Below are positions 51,665 through 63,668 of a stretch of DNA of 64,000 bases, piece after piece; the stretch's first letter is position 1, and each line of letters begins with the position of its first letter. The stretch covers positions 1,302,001 through 1,366,000 of the forward strand of contig JAFFSR010000221.1 in NCBI GenBank assembly GCA_017163975.1. Direction: 5' to 3'. Under the pieces are notes generated by a model. It had not been told where the DNA came from. It made no database searches and saw nothing but the letters and a program-made list of their open reading frames with translations. This DNA comes from Anastatus disparis (taxonomy: Eukaryota > Arthropoda > Insecta > Hymenoptera > Eupelmidae). A program made the translations under genes and the position numbers.

Positions 51665-51757
51665 TTACATGTCGATATTAGTGTATCTTTTTGAATTTGA
51701 AATTATAGAATTAACGTTAATTGATATAATTTGAAAATTGTTAATTAATCTGTCCAT
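51665..51757 (-). pseudogene. ORF2 remnant: first 30 codons of LINE endonuclease-RT
   Basis: The frame opens with Met 33 bp after the ORF1 stop and carries the phrase IISINVNSIISNSKR before a stop after 30 codons. This phrase matches the start of the apurinic-endonuclease-like domain in Jockey-type ORF2, where an Asn in an INVNSI context begins the catalytic core. The rest of the endonuclease, the reverse transcriptase and the C-terminal part are absent. The downstream DNA is 3' UTR, so a deletion of most of ORF2 is inferred. The product has no activity. Confidence 0.75.
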
Positions 51758-51790
51758 TTTAGATTGAGTTTAGTAAAAATGAAGTTAATC

Positions 51791-53358
51791 TTACGATTCT
51801 GTTCGTGTATCTGATTTTTGAATTGTGTAATTTTGCGTTGTCATAGTATCTATCAGATCCTTTTTGAAGGAGTCTAGGAGATTTTCAACTGAAGCAATCA
51901 ACGTGGCTTGAAGAGAGGCGCCATCTCTGGACGTATTAAGTGAAGTTCTTGGTTGGTTTTGTAGAGTTGTTGGCTGTTGAGTAACTCTTGCGGCCATGTA
52001 GGCGTAAGAATTTTGAGGTTGGTCATTGATAGCTTTTATTTGTGTTGTTTTAGGTTTAGTTGATGTGGTTTTATATTCTTGGCTTATCACTTGCGCAAAT
52101 TTTAGATATGGACAGCCTCTGTAGTTTGCTGTATGTCCCTCTTGTTCGCAATTTACGCAGATGGGAGGGGTTTTTCATCAATTTTCCGTTCGCATTTACC
52201 AATTTCATGTTTAGAATTACATTTCACACATCTAAATCCAAGATTGCAGTTTACACTAGAGTGTCCCACTCGTTGACAAAGATGACATTGATAAACAGAT
52301 TTTTTTCTAAAAATTTCCCATTTGATTTTGAGGTTAAGAATACTTTTGATGTTGGTGAGGTTCTTTCGAATACTGTTGTTATCCAGTTGTACAAGCAGAT
52401 GTGATTTTTGTGTGCTATTTTTGTTGACCTTTAGTTTTTCGATTTTTTTAATTGTTACGTCAGAGATGTTTAGGCTTTTGAGCTCTTCTTCAACTTCACT
52501 CGGAGTAAAGATGTCATTTATTCCTTTAAGGACAAGTAATTTATTTCTTTCATTTTTTGGGGTGAAAGTAAAATAAGGTACCCCAATTTTTTTGAGGTGC
52601 TCCTTGATTTTATTAAAAGTATCGATGTTGTGTGAATATGTTTGATCTTTGTCGGATAGATCCCGTAAAATAAATGATTTTTTGTCTATAACTTGGTGTA
52701 TGCGTTGATTAGTGATTTAGCTGAGTCAGACTGCAGTAGATAGGTGGAGGCTTGCCGTTCTTGTTGGTGTTAGTAGAGAAACTTGCATTAGCGCGCTCTG
52801 TACTAGAGGCATCAGCTAAGCTCTGTTCTCCATCTTTTCTAACATATGATACGCATTGCTTAAATTGACGTTATGTCCTTCTTTCGTTGTGTTAACCTTA
52901 GACACTTTGTTAAATCTTTTCGGAAACTGCCAGGAGTTATTTGTTTCATTTATAAAATTTAGAGAAGGAAAAATGTTCTTCTCTTCATTGTGACTGAGTC
53001 AGACATACAGACATCCATCATCATCGCATTTAGCATTTTCGCCGCCATTTTGGCTTAGTGCGTTGGTTGTATTTTTCTCTACGTTACGCGACTTACTTGC
53101 ATTCAGGTTAGGCTGAATTTTACTTTGTCTACGCGTGCCGTATTCTTTTATAGCTGACTTAAATTGCAGATCTATTGCTTTAGTGAACGGAGTAGTTTCT
53201 TTAAAGACTTTCGATAATGATGGGTAAATTAACTCATGTGAATCAGTTTGTTGCGATTGCTGCGTTCTTTTGCGTTTAGACGTCGAAGCGCCATCAGTTA
53301 TAAGTTGCGACGCCATTATGGCGCTAGTCGCGGGGTCCTTCTTTGTATCATCCGACAT
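51791..53358 (-). pseudogene. LINE ORF1 (gag-like, PRE/C2HC plus CCHC knuckles), broken
   Basis: ORF1 proteins of Jockey-type elements bind RNA and form the retrotransposition particle. Here the reading starts MSDDTKKDPATS at 53,358. Its N-terminal part is Ser/Thr/Lys-rich. A conserved block around 52,700-52,450 contains PYFTFTPKNERNKLLVLKGI, typical of the region before the zinc fingers in these gag proteins. Three Cys/His knuckles follow: CHLCQRVGHSSVNC, CVKCNSKHEIGKC and CVNCEQEGHTANYRGC. The C-terminal part, ending DTRTES, is Gln/Thr-rich. The frame is broken by an in-frame TGA at 52,999-53,001 and by apparent frameshifts near 52,835, 52,735, 52,688 and 52,155. It is therefore a dead copy, although the similarity is easy to follow across every break. 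Confidence 0.85.
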
Positions 53359-53564
53359 TGATAAAAAAAAAAAAAAAAAGATAATTTGTGTAGCCGTAAC
53401 ACACGTGGCTTAAGCCATGATGCGTGAACGCACCAAGGACAATTGCACACAACACTTTTTAGCACTTTTTAGCACAGATTCACAGTTCAAGGAAATAGAA
53501 ACGCTCTCCTTTATGCGGAGCACTCGGGAGAGATGTGTACGCGTCAAACGCCAAAACGCGAATC
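53359..53564 (-). other. LINE 5' UTR
   Basis: About 205 bp lie between the target duplication and the ORF1 ATG, and they are less AT-rich than the surroundings. An internal promoter is expected here from the family, but I see no element that I can name. A run of 17 T (minus strand; A at 53,363-53,379) lies just before the ATG, which is unusual. A tandem GTGCTAAAAA repeat lies at about 53,453-53,472, and TGGCTTAAGCCA at 53,406-53,417 is a perfect palindrome. Confidence 0.6.
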
Positions 53565-53579
53565 AATCCATCGCTCTAC
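53565..53579. repeat. Target-site duplication, copy at LINE 5' end
   Basis: This is an exact match of AATCCATCGCTCTAC with 51,240-51,254. It falls in the D-arm to anticodon-arm portion of the SINE's tRNA-like head. Confidence 0.9.
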
Positions 53580-53600
53580 CGACTGAGCCACTGAGACCTC
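53565..53600 (-). mobile_element. tRNA-derived SINE, copy 2, upstream part
   Basis: On the minus strand it starts near GAGGTCTCAG and contains the canonical A box TGGCTCAGTCGG (reverse complement of 53,579-53,590), then TAGAGCGATGGATT. The remainder of the SINE continues at 51,254 after the LINE. The A box is intact, unlike in copy 1. Confidence 0.8.
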
Positions 53601-55588
53601 GAAATGAATTCATTAGTAATTTCTTTGAAATTAACAGCGAAATTTTAAAATGAAACAAAGATATCAAGAAAATGTATTTTTTTATTAAAATAAATAACTG
53701 ATTAAATAAAATAAATAATAAAAATTCAATCTTCTGAATTTTTATTAACTGTCGTTTCAAGAATTAATCATAATTCAAGAGTTTCAAATTATGCAATGAA
53801 AAAAAGTGGATATCTTTTTATCTTCATTTATTCTTCGTATGCAAATATAAAATGCAAAACAAATTAGAAAAAAAAGATGACATGATAATCAGAATTTCTT
53901 TCCTCGAGCAATTTTGTCGACAGTTTTATTTTTTCTTTCTCTCTCTGTCTCTCAATTTTTTCTCTATTTTCATTTTTATTTAATTAAAAACGAGCATACA
54001 TCAACAATAAACTATCCAACAAAATTTCGAGAGAGAGAGAAAGAGAGAAACAACTTTCGGAATTTCTGGCAATCTCGTTTCTAAGAAATGATTATAGAAG
54101 TGGTTTGTTCTCTCGCTCGCTCGCAGTTGCGGTTGTGTAATAGGAATATTTAGCGCAGTGGTAATAACATTGCTCGATGCTAGTGTAATCGCCTCTTATG
54201 CAAATTAATGAAGACGAAGGTCCGCTTTAACTAGAGTAAAGCATAGAGAGTGAGAGAGAGAGAAAAGGAAGAAAAGAGAGAAAGCATCTTCTATGTTTGT
54301 ATACGCAGTTGGCCATTAAGGGCTCTTTGCTCAAGTCTCTAACTCTCCTCCCCTCTCTTTTAACCCCCTCCCAGCCTCTCCTTTCTAACGTTATACTATT
54401 TTAATTGAATTGCGAGTTTCCCTCGGTATATACGCTCTGGAGTTATTGTTATTACTCTTATCGTTGTTATTATTATTATTATTGTTTATGCTTTTTTTAT
54501 TGCTGATATACAACTTAAGCTTTGTTTTATTGACGGATTAATGACTGTTTGAAGGATCTTGTAATTGCGTTATTTTCGTGCGTTAAATGATTTATTTCTG
54601 GATTTTAATTGAAGTTTTAATTGAATTTTCAGCTAAAACAAGATTTTAAATAAACAGAGATGACCGCGGATAGTAAAAGTTATGGAAATTTTAAGTTAAT
54701 AACGGATGAATTATTTTAATGCTGAATTATATTTGTGCATAATATGTAATTGAGAAAAGTGGGTATTAATATACAAGAAGTAAACTTTAGTTAAATTTTC
54801 AATAAAATTGAAGCTTGATCATTTTTTTTTTTGCTGATAAACTCGGTCAACTAAAAAATAATGAATAGTTTGGTTCGATTCTTGAACTTATCGTTAATTT
54901 AAAAAAATCAAAATAAAAATGACTTTCAATTCGTAAAAATAGCTCTGGTCTCAATCTTATTCCGTTGGAAAAGAAAGATCGTAAAAATAAATATTTGAAG
55001 ACAATTTTCAAGATAGCCGAAGTAGGAAATTAAAAATTTTTATGATCCAATAAGTTAATAAGAAAATTCTTAATCTATATTATCAAGTATAAATAAGCTG
55101 ATTTGAAAAAATATCATTTTAAATTTAGAATTAATATCGAGTACTGTCAAATTACATGTCAAATCTTTGAAAATTTGTTTTATTCATTATTTCGAATCGA
55201 TAATATTTCTTCATTTTTGAACACTGAAGATAATTGAATTGACGTTTCTTTAATTTGGAGAAATCCAAAAATATCGGGTCTTCATATCAGATTTTCATAT
55301 TTTCAAAATACAGAAATATTCTGGAATACGAAATAATACTTCAACTTCTGATTAAGCCAAGTTATTGGATAGTAATTCAATTAAAAATTATTGCATTTAT
55401 TAATAAATAATTTGTATTCTACAATTCTTTTTTCAGAATGAATTATTGCCACAGATCCTAAAAAATTATTTTACATTCATTATATCAGACAACATTCGTT
55501 TTTGAAGCTTCAAGATAAAACAGGACGAGCAAAGATAACAAAAAAAAAAATTAGAACGAAATCAGAGTAAAAGAGAGAGCATAGAAAA

Positions 55589-55632
55589 GTAGTAGTACCA
55601 GTAGTAGTAGCAGTGATAGTAGTGGTAGTAAA
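55589..55632. repeat. (GTA)n-like trinucleotide repeat
   Basis: Imperfect AGT/GTA triplets with CAG and GTG interruptions. A similar imperfect (ACT)n run, its complement, occurs at 59,197-59,235. Confidence 0.8.
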
Positions 55633-58600
55633 AGCGAAAAGGAAGAAAGTTAAGTTGTTTGAAGTCCCGTTAGCCATTTATCAATCCTGGCAGAAGTTTC
55701 TTGCAGAAGAGAGACTGAGCGAGAGAGAGAGAAAGAGAAGAAAGGAAGGGTGTACGAGTTACAATTAATGGAAGGTATTCCACGAGCCGTCCTCGCGCGC
55801 ACCCAAGCGCTTGTGCTCTCTCTTGCTCTTTCTCTCTCTGAAGCCAAGCTTGAAGAGTAAAAAAATTTGGCTCCAGGACATAGCCAGAAAAGAGAGAGAA
55901 AGAAGGAATGTAAAAGGAAAAGAGAGAGAAAAGCTTTATATGTATATATGCTATAGTTATATGAAAGGCTTTGTTGCACAGCTGATATACAGCTAGTGCC
56001 GTATTTTCTACCAAACGAGGCAAATGGCTTGGAAAAAAACCTTACCCACCGCAATGATACGCCGACATGTCAAACGAGGATTTCTGCTTTCTCTCTTTTT
56101 CTCTATTTTTTTCTCGTTCACGCTCTTACTCCGGGATCTCTAGGTAATTTTTTTTCTATTCTTTTTTTTTATACTTGGGCACTCGTGAAATGTGAGCTTT
56201 AGCCGATGATGTAGTTTTTGTTTTTACGATTATTGTGTTGTGAGTTTGTTTATTTTTTTACTTCTCGTTTTTTTTTTAATGTTTTCAAGATTTATTGAGA
56301 TTTAAGAGTATATAGGTTTTAATTGGTGATTTGAATTTATTACAGAACGGAATGAATTTAACGATAAATGTGTTTTATGGTTATTTTATCCATTGTTTTG
56401 AATTAAAGATTTATAAAATTTATAGAAAATATGTGAAAATTAAATTTTTTATTGTTTTAATATAATTAAACGTTAAATTTTGTAAAAATATATGATTTTA
56501 CATTTTTCGTTATTGATATATTTATTAACTTTTATAAACAATTAAAAGATTTAAATTTTTATTTCAATTAATAATTTTAATAAATCAATAGTATTTAATT
56601 AAAATCACATTTCACGCAAATGCTTATACGATAATTCCATTAATATTTCTTCTTTTTTTACAAAACGTGTCGAATTAAACAAATTCATATATTATCCATA
56701 AATCCCTTATAATTAAATGATTGTACAAAAGAAATTTTTTTAAATTCGCAAAAGTTCATTTACATATGTAAAATAATCTTTATTATAAATTACTGATTAA
56801 TTCTCATCAGGCCTTTAATTGCCTTAATTTCATCTAAAAAGAGCATGAAATTTTCGTAAGAAGCCTTCCATTTTAGCAATCCATTTTACATGCCTTTTCA
56901 AGCGTGATAAACATTACCTCGTACACAAAGACCACTTTGGCTCATGTCGAATCCATTATGCTTCTCTGAACCTTCTCTCTTTGCGTCTTCTTTTTTTTTT
57001 GCTTCTCTCTTCTCTTTTTTATTCCTTTTTTTTTTCCCGTGCAAGTGCTTATTTTCATGGCATTACAACTACCACTCTACATTTCTTTGTCATCCATTCG
57101 CATTTTACTTGGGGAAAATTAATCTCGCGAGAATGCTTTTTGACTTCTTAATGGTCCTTGATTTTTCATAAATTTTATTTTTCTCTCTCTCTTTTTTTTC
57201 GTAATTTTTTTTCTTCTCTATTTTGCTTTAGTTTTAAAGTTGATGACGCGTTTTTTGTTAACGAAAGCGCGAATTTAAAATTCAACCTTTAGCATAGAGG
57301 AAATTTCACATTAGCTAAATTCTTACGTAAGTATTCGAATAATAAATCATTCCTCTAGTTTCTTTTTTTCCTCCATCCAAGAAGTCTTGAAGATAAATGT
57401 ACGATTTTCAAATATATCGGATACATATTGATGGTAGACCGTATAAAGTATGATAGAGAGTGTACGTATACGCGTTGAATTTATTCGAGACATTTTCGTA
57501 TACTTAAATTTCGCAAGGCAGAAGTTATTTTCTGATATTTATGGTATTCCGCGCACACGCGTACATCATATTACACGTGTTATTAATTAATACCAAGATT
57601 AAATGATACAACTTGTAGATAAAGCATAAACGTTTGCTTATACTTTATGGGATTACATGCGCCTATTTGAGGATCTACCCTTTGCAATTTAATCAAGTTC
57701 AAAGGCAAAGGTGACCACAGAAGCGTGTGCAAACATGCTTGAAGCTTTGTTAAATTGATACAAGAATCATTCGAGCTCGTTTTTTTTTTTCAGATGTTTT
57801 TAATTTAATTTTCTTTTTTTTAATCGATTTAATGAAAATTACAGTATCGTTTTAAGTTGGAATAAATTTGTTTGATCGAATCAAATTTGTACAGGTGAAA
57901 CGATAAAAAATCTTTATTTGTTCATTTGAAATTCCAAGTTATAATTACAATTTCAATTGTAATATATTCTACAATAAAAAATTAAATCATCAGAGAACTA
58001 TTTGTATTATTAACCAAATATTGCTTTAATTATTCAAATATATCTTATCTCCTTTAGGAAGAGAAATTAATAATGAAAGTGTATGTCTACATCCATATCT
58101 GTGAAATAACATTTCATTAAACAAATGACTCGATAAAATTGATAATATTATTTTCGTCAAATATCTAAAAATATTAATACAACCGAAAATACGACGCGAA
58201 AGAATGAGAAAAGTATGATAATTTAATTTGATAAAGTTTAGCTTATATATAAAACTGATCCTAGATACAAAAGTTTTGTGTGGCTTATTTTTTGATAAAT
58301 TATTTCTGGATGAATTTTTAAGTCTTAATAATAGCAGCGATACAAGTAACTTGAGGTATTTTTAGTCGTGAAATTTTATTGGCAATTATGAACAAATTTC
58401 CTGAAATAGAACAATTTCGTGTTGGACGCTAATTCGTCGGTTAAATCGAAAAGTCTGGCGCACTCTTTAATGGTTTTCGTTTCTATTTCTGTCTTTTATC
58501 AGAGTCGGATTAAAATAAAACAAAAGATTTTTTTGTCTTAATGCTTTTTGTGACTTTAATGTAATGAATCATAATTAAATTTACTGAGCGATTACAAATT

Positions 58601-61600
58601 TTAGTTTTGAATATGATAAAAATCTGAATTCTCGATAAATATTATATTTTACCAAAAAATATTAAACGAAAATTAAATACATAAAAATCTACGTTTTGCA
58701 AAATAACATACTTCCATAAATAATACTGTACGACCATTAGTAATTTGGCGTATTTATATATTAAATTTTAATGAATTGAAAATCGATGTAATCGGATAAA
58801 TAAATTTTATGAATAAAATATTCTGATAAAATGTATTATTTTGAATGTTTGTAGAATAATTGGAGATTTACTCGCATGCAAAAATCTAAATTGAAATAAA
58901 ATTATATTTATTATAACAGAAATGACAATCTGATGCAAATTTGAATAAAAATACCATCAGCGAAATCCTATTCATGGTGTATAATTAAAACGGGAAGAAA
59001 GAAAGGTGTTGCATAAAGCTTAAAAGCATTGTTGATAGTTAAGATTAAGTTAAAATATCTCAACATTGTATAATTGTATCTAAGCCAATCACCACAATCG
59101 TATAAACACTAGGCTCAACTTACCACTAGTCTACACAAACCCGATATATCTCAAAGCAGCTTACAATCACCAATCCTTCTATCTACTTCCTCTTCACTAC
59201 TACTACTACAACTATTGGTACTACTACTACTACCAAGCTTCTAGCTAGCATGAAAACATATAGGGCAGGAGCACCCCTTTAAACCTCATATTTCGCCAGT
59301 GTCTAGCCGATGTTAAAAGAGAGAGAGGAGAGATATATGAGAAAGGTGTATATACCCAATGATTATAGTAAAATACATACACAAACAATATTGAATGTTT
59401 CTGAGTATACAAACAAACTCAAGATTGAATTATTCATTCGATCATATAGCTTATAGACCTACGCTCTCTCTCGATTGCTTCGTTCATCCAAGCAAATAAT
59501 CGTAACATAGTACAAAGCTTACTCTGTAATACGGCCTATTAATGCTCGTCTAAGCTTAAACATATATACGTATATACGGACTCTCTTATTCTCTCGTTCT
59601 CTCATGTTGAGAACATTTCAATCGGTGCGAATGCGCGACAATCCACTAAAGGCCCTATACCACGCTATAGGGTTTCGTTTATATGTACTCTGTTTCTATG
59701 TCTCTTTTGGATTACTACGTCTAGGCTTTGTGAATTGTCAAGGGGATTTGCGTTATAGGATGCGCATATATATATAAATGCTTCCTTTTTTTTTAATGGA
59801 TAAAGTTAGGTTAAGCTTTTTTTTTGTTTTGCACTGGAAAAAAGAGAGTATTATTTGATTTGAATGCGCAATAGGAAATTTTTTTTTTTTTTTAATTTTA
59901 TGATGGATTGTGAGCTTAAGCTTTTTGTTCAGATGATAACTGTAATTGTTAGGAAAATAAATGCTTCTTTTACTTTTTGATAAGAGAAGCAGATTTGATT
60001 AATTTTTATTTGTTTAAATTAATCATTGTTTTTAGCTTGGAACAACTACTTCATGTTTATTCTATATTTATTTTCCTTGTTTATACTAGTTTTTCGTACA
60101 GCAAACCATAATAATTAATTTAATTAGATTATTCATTGATTTGAAATAACAGACCGTTCATTAAATAAATATTTATGTAATGACTTTATGTGTATGTATA
60201 TATATGTACAAACTTAAAATACAATTGCGGTAAATGGAGTTGTAATTACACTCTTGCAATTAAGCTATTGAAAGTTCCATTCATTTTCCAAGGTTTATAT
60301 ATACATTGTGCGTTACACTTTGAATTGATGAAATCAATTAAATTTGCCTTTTGTATACTTTGGCCGGGGGTTCCCTCACTCGCACGATCTCTGTCTTTCT
60401 CTTACTCTGAATTTGATGAGTTAATCCATTATACGTTATTAAAATTCTTCGAGAATTCAAAACTTTCATTTAATTTTCCTGTATATATATAATAAATTTT
60501 GTTATTTTAATATCAAAAATTTATATTATTAATAATAATTAAATTCATTCGTTTATATTATTACGTATTTTCCCAAAATTCCGGAAATATTTAATTATGT
60601 AATTTTCGCATAATTTTGATATACGAGAGTACACTTATTTGTGATTGATAAATTTAAGCCAAAAATTTTTGGATAATCTTTAAATATAGTTATACTCGTG
60701 ATCAGTAGTAACAGACAGCCAAATTAGTGAATGGTAAATTTTATTTATGATTCATTTTACAAAGTATTTATTTCCAATTTCAATCTTCAAAAGTATTTAA
60801 AAAATTACCTTTAATTAATAATCTCTATTTTAATTATTAAACTTTTACTTCTATAATATAATATAAAAATACAAAATTTTAATTTTAACTTGTGATTTCT
60901 AATCGCATACTTTTAATTCCCTATTTTATTTTATTTATTATGAAATTTTTACTTATAAAAAATTAAAAAAATGTAACATCGTGTTTTTTTATTGAAAATC
61001 ACTTTGTTTCGTTTTCTACACGAGATTTTGCAATATTTCTTTTGCCCTGGCACTCTATGCACACTACAAGTCCATGCTTATACGGAAAAAACCATATGTC
61101 AATTTTAATGTTATCTCACACCTCACCCTCCTCTTTCCACCCTCTACTTCTCCATTTTCTACCTATGTATATATCTCACGCTTTCACTTTGTCTCTTCTC
61201 TGGACGTGTGAATATTTTACGATGCTTTCTGGATTTTTGGTTTTGCTCGCTTACTTGCGCATTCGCCAGTTTCAAAAAAAAAAAAGAAAAAGAAGGGGGG
61301 TAGAGAGGAGATAGATATAGAGAGGAAGTAGAGAGAAAAGGGCAAAAGAGAAATGCGGGCTTTGGTTTTCCATTCTATGCATGTACACATAACGTATATA
61401 TATGTACACGTATGGATATGCATGCATACATATATACGTATGTATACGTATGCATATACACGCTGCTAACCTAGAGTCAATTTCGAAATTCAATTTTCGA
61501 GATTTTGCTCACAGCATAGAGCGAGAAACGCACTGCGAGAGAGAGAGAGAGAAAGACAGATAGAGACAAAGCGTTTATTATGAAATTCTCACGCCAACAA

Positions 61601-63506
61601 ATAAAAAAAAAAAGGAATCTTTTAAACTTATTGGCCTCGATCGTAACATACACACAAACCTCCTGGTTTCGGTATAATTATTTGCAAAAGTCGATTTACC
61701 TCTCGTGTACACTGGGATGCACTGATTGTTTCTCGCCGCGAGGATCATTTCCGTAAAGCGCGAAATCGGTAGTGTGGAAAAATTAATGGTCCTCTTCTCT
61801 CTCTCCCACTCCCTCCCTCCGTTTTTTTTTTTTTTTATTTTGCTAAAAAAAAAGGAGGACACAGCTGCACCGATGTTTTTACGCTGCTGGATATTCAGTG
61901 ATACGGCGAAAGTGGATAAAATGGATTTTTTTTTTTTTAACGTTAAAAGTGACTTTTTATGTTAGTCATGTTATCTACAAGAATTTAAAACAAATGTTAA
62001 AACTAATTTTTTTCCTATTTATTAGAAAAGCAATTTTTTTAAAGTTTAAAAAAACTAATGGAATTTTCAATAGCCAGAGTATTGAATTAATTAAACATTA
62101 AAAAAAAAGGGCAATCTTCATTTAATTACTGTAATGGACATAAAGTATCTTAATTAAATACGACACATTTTGAAGCTCGAGGGAAAAATAATAGCCTGAA
62201 AAACAATGCAACCATTAAAAAAAAAAGAAGTCGGATAACGATATAATTTTAATGACATCGAATAAGAAAAGTTTTTAATTTCATCTCGACGACTTCGAGT
62301 GCGCTTATTTACTTTTTTTTCTCTCTCTCTCAACTATTGTAAAATTAAAAAAAAAAAATAATATGCGACAACCATTTCATCATTGTAATAGACCAATAAA
62401 TCTTTTAAACGTAAAAACGACGTATAAAAGAGAAAATAAAGACGTAGTAATAAGGAAAAAAAATGAAAAAAAAAAAAAATAATAAGAAGCGAATGATTTA
62501 AAGGTCCTTATCATATAATAATGCCGATTGGTTGCGCACGTGCTCGATCTTATCGTGTTTAAAATACGTGTCTTGAATAAAATGATAAAATTGATTCTTA
62601 CTTAGTTGTGGCATTTATTATTTTCCTTTTTTTCTTCTTTTTTTTTCTCTTTGTATAAATGAACGATGATGCAACGGTGTTGACGATGTCGTTGCCGTCG
62701 TCATTTTGACGGACGCTAAAGAAAATGATACAATGAGGCCGGGCAGCGTTGCGCGAATAAAAAGCTATGGTAACTGATGAGCTGTGAAATAATGTTTCGA
62801 GTTTTTTTCATTGAATAAGATAAGAAATATTATTTTTCTTTTTTGTAGAGGGATAAAAATATACTTAGATTGACTGCTTGTTAAGTTTTTTTTTTTTAAA
62901 TGGAGATGTTTGATGTTTACTTATTAAATTTTTTTTACCAAACTTTTATGTTTGTTTTCTTTGTAAAAATTGAAACACAAGAAATTTAATATACATATAA
63001 ATTTTTTTCTCTCAATATCAAATTTTTCTCTCAATATCAAATTTTTTTCTAAAAATCAAAATATTTTTCTGATATTTTGATATGTTTGTTTACTTTGAAA
63101 CAAATTCATATTTTCATTTTTTTTAAAATGTCAGTAGTTTTTTTTTCAAAAATATTATTTGTTACACTTGCTTTTTTTTACGCGTGAAACAACAAATAAA
63201 CATAAAATGAAGTTATTTAAAAATCAAATTGATTTTCAGGCCGGAGAGCAGAATTTAAAATTAATTTTTCATCGATATTGTAAATCCAATTAAAAATGAA
63301 TTATATGCAAGAAGCATAAAGTCGTTGAGTATATCTTGAAATGCAATTAAAATTCCTGTTTTACTTTTTTTTTTTTCATCGAGTAAATAGCCATTTATTT
63401 TTGTGAAATTTTTTTTCCAGTCACTGTTTACTCAAAAACACGTGCGAACTTTTTATTATTCCTCGATGATATCGTTTTATCGTACGTATGAATTATGTTT
63501 GTTTGT

Positions 63507-63668
63507 CATAAATTAATAAATAATTTGTTTATGTTTTTTATAGCCATATAAAACATTATTTATAGAAATTCGAAGCATAAATTAATTTGTAATTTATTTG
63601 TTTATAATGTTTTTATAGCCACGTAATAAGACATATATTTATAAAAATTGAATCATAAATTAATTTAA
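63507..63668. repeat. Tandem duplication, period about 69-78 bp
   Basis: CATAAATTAAT recurs at 63,507, 63,576 and 63,654. The first two units also share TTTATAGCCA and an ATTTATA segment in the same order. The third unit is cut short after the first dozen bases. The units differ by several indels. Confidence 0.75.

Larger units (their letters stand above)
51255..53564 (-). mobile_element. Jockey-superfamily non-LTR retrotransposon, ORF2-deleted
   Basis: The element runs on the minus strand and ends in a 20-nt A tail (T at 51,255-51,274). Overlapping AATAAA polyadenylation signals lie about 10 bp upstream of the tail. In order it has a 5' UTR of about 205 bp, a broken ORF1 (gag-like), 33 bp of spacer, only the first 30 codons of ORF2, and a 3' UTR of about 390 bp. 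A 15-bp target duplication flanks it, as expected for target-primed reverse transcription. Full-length Jockey-type elements carry a long ORF2 with endonuclease and reverse transcriptase, nearly all of which is missing here. Because the 5' UTR is present, this is an internally deleted copy and not the usual 5' truncation. It lies inside a tRNA-derived SINE. Confidence 0.88.

Noticed and set aside
52060..52576. Plus-strand open frames of 114 and 84 codons
   Set aside because: They lie antisense to the LINE ORF1, whose minus-strand zinc-knuckle motifs explain the sequence.
53417..53653. 78-codon plus-strand frame
   Set aside because: It spans the LINE 5' UTR, the target duplication and the SINE head, so it is a chance frame across element boundaries.
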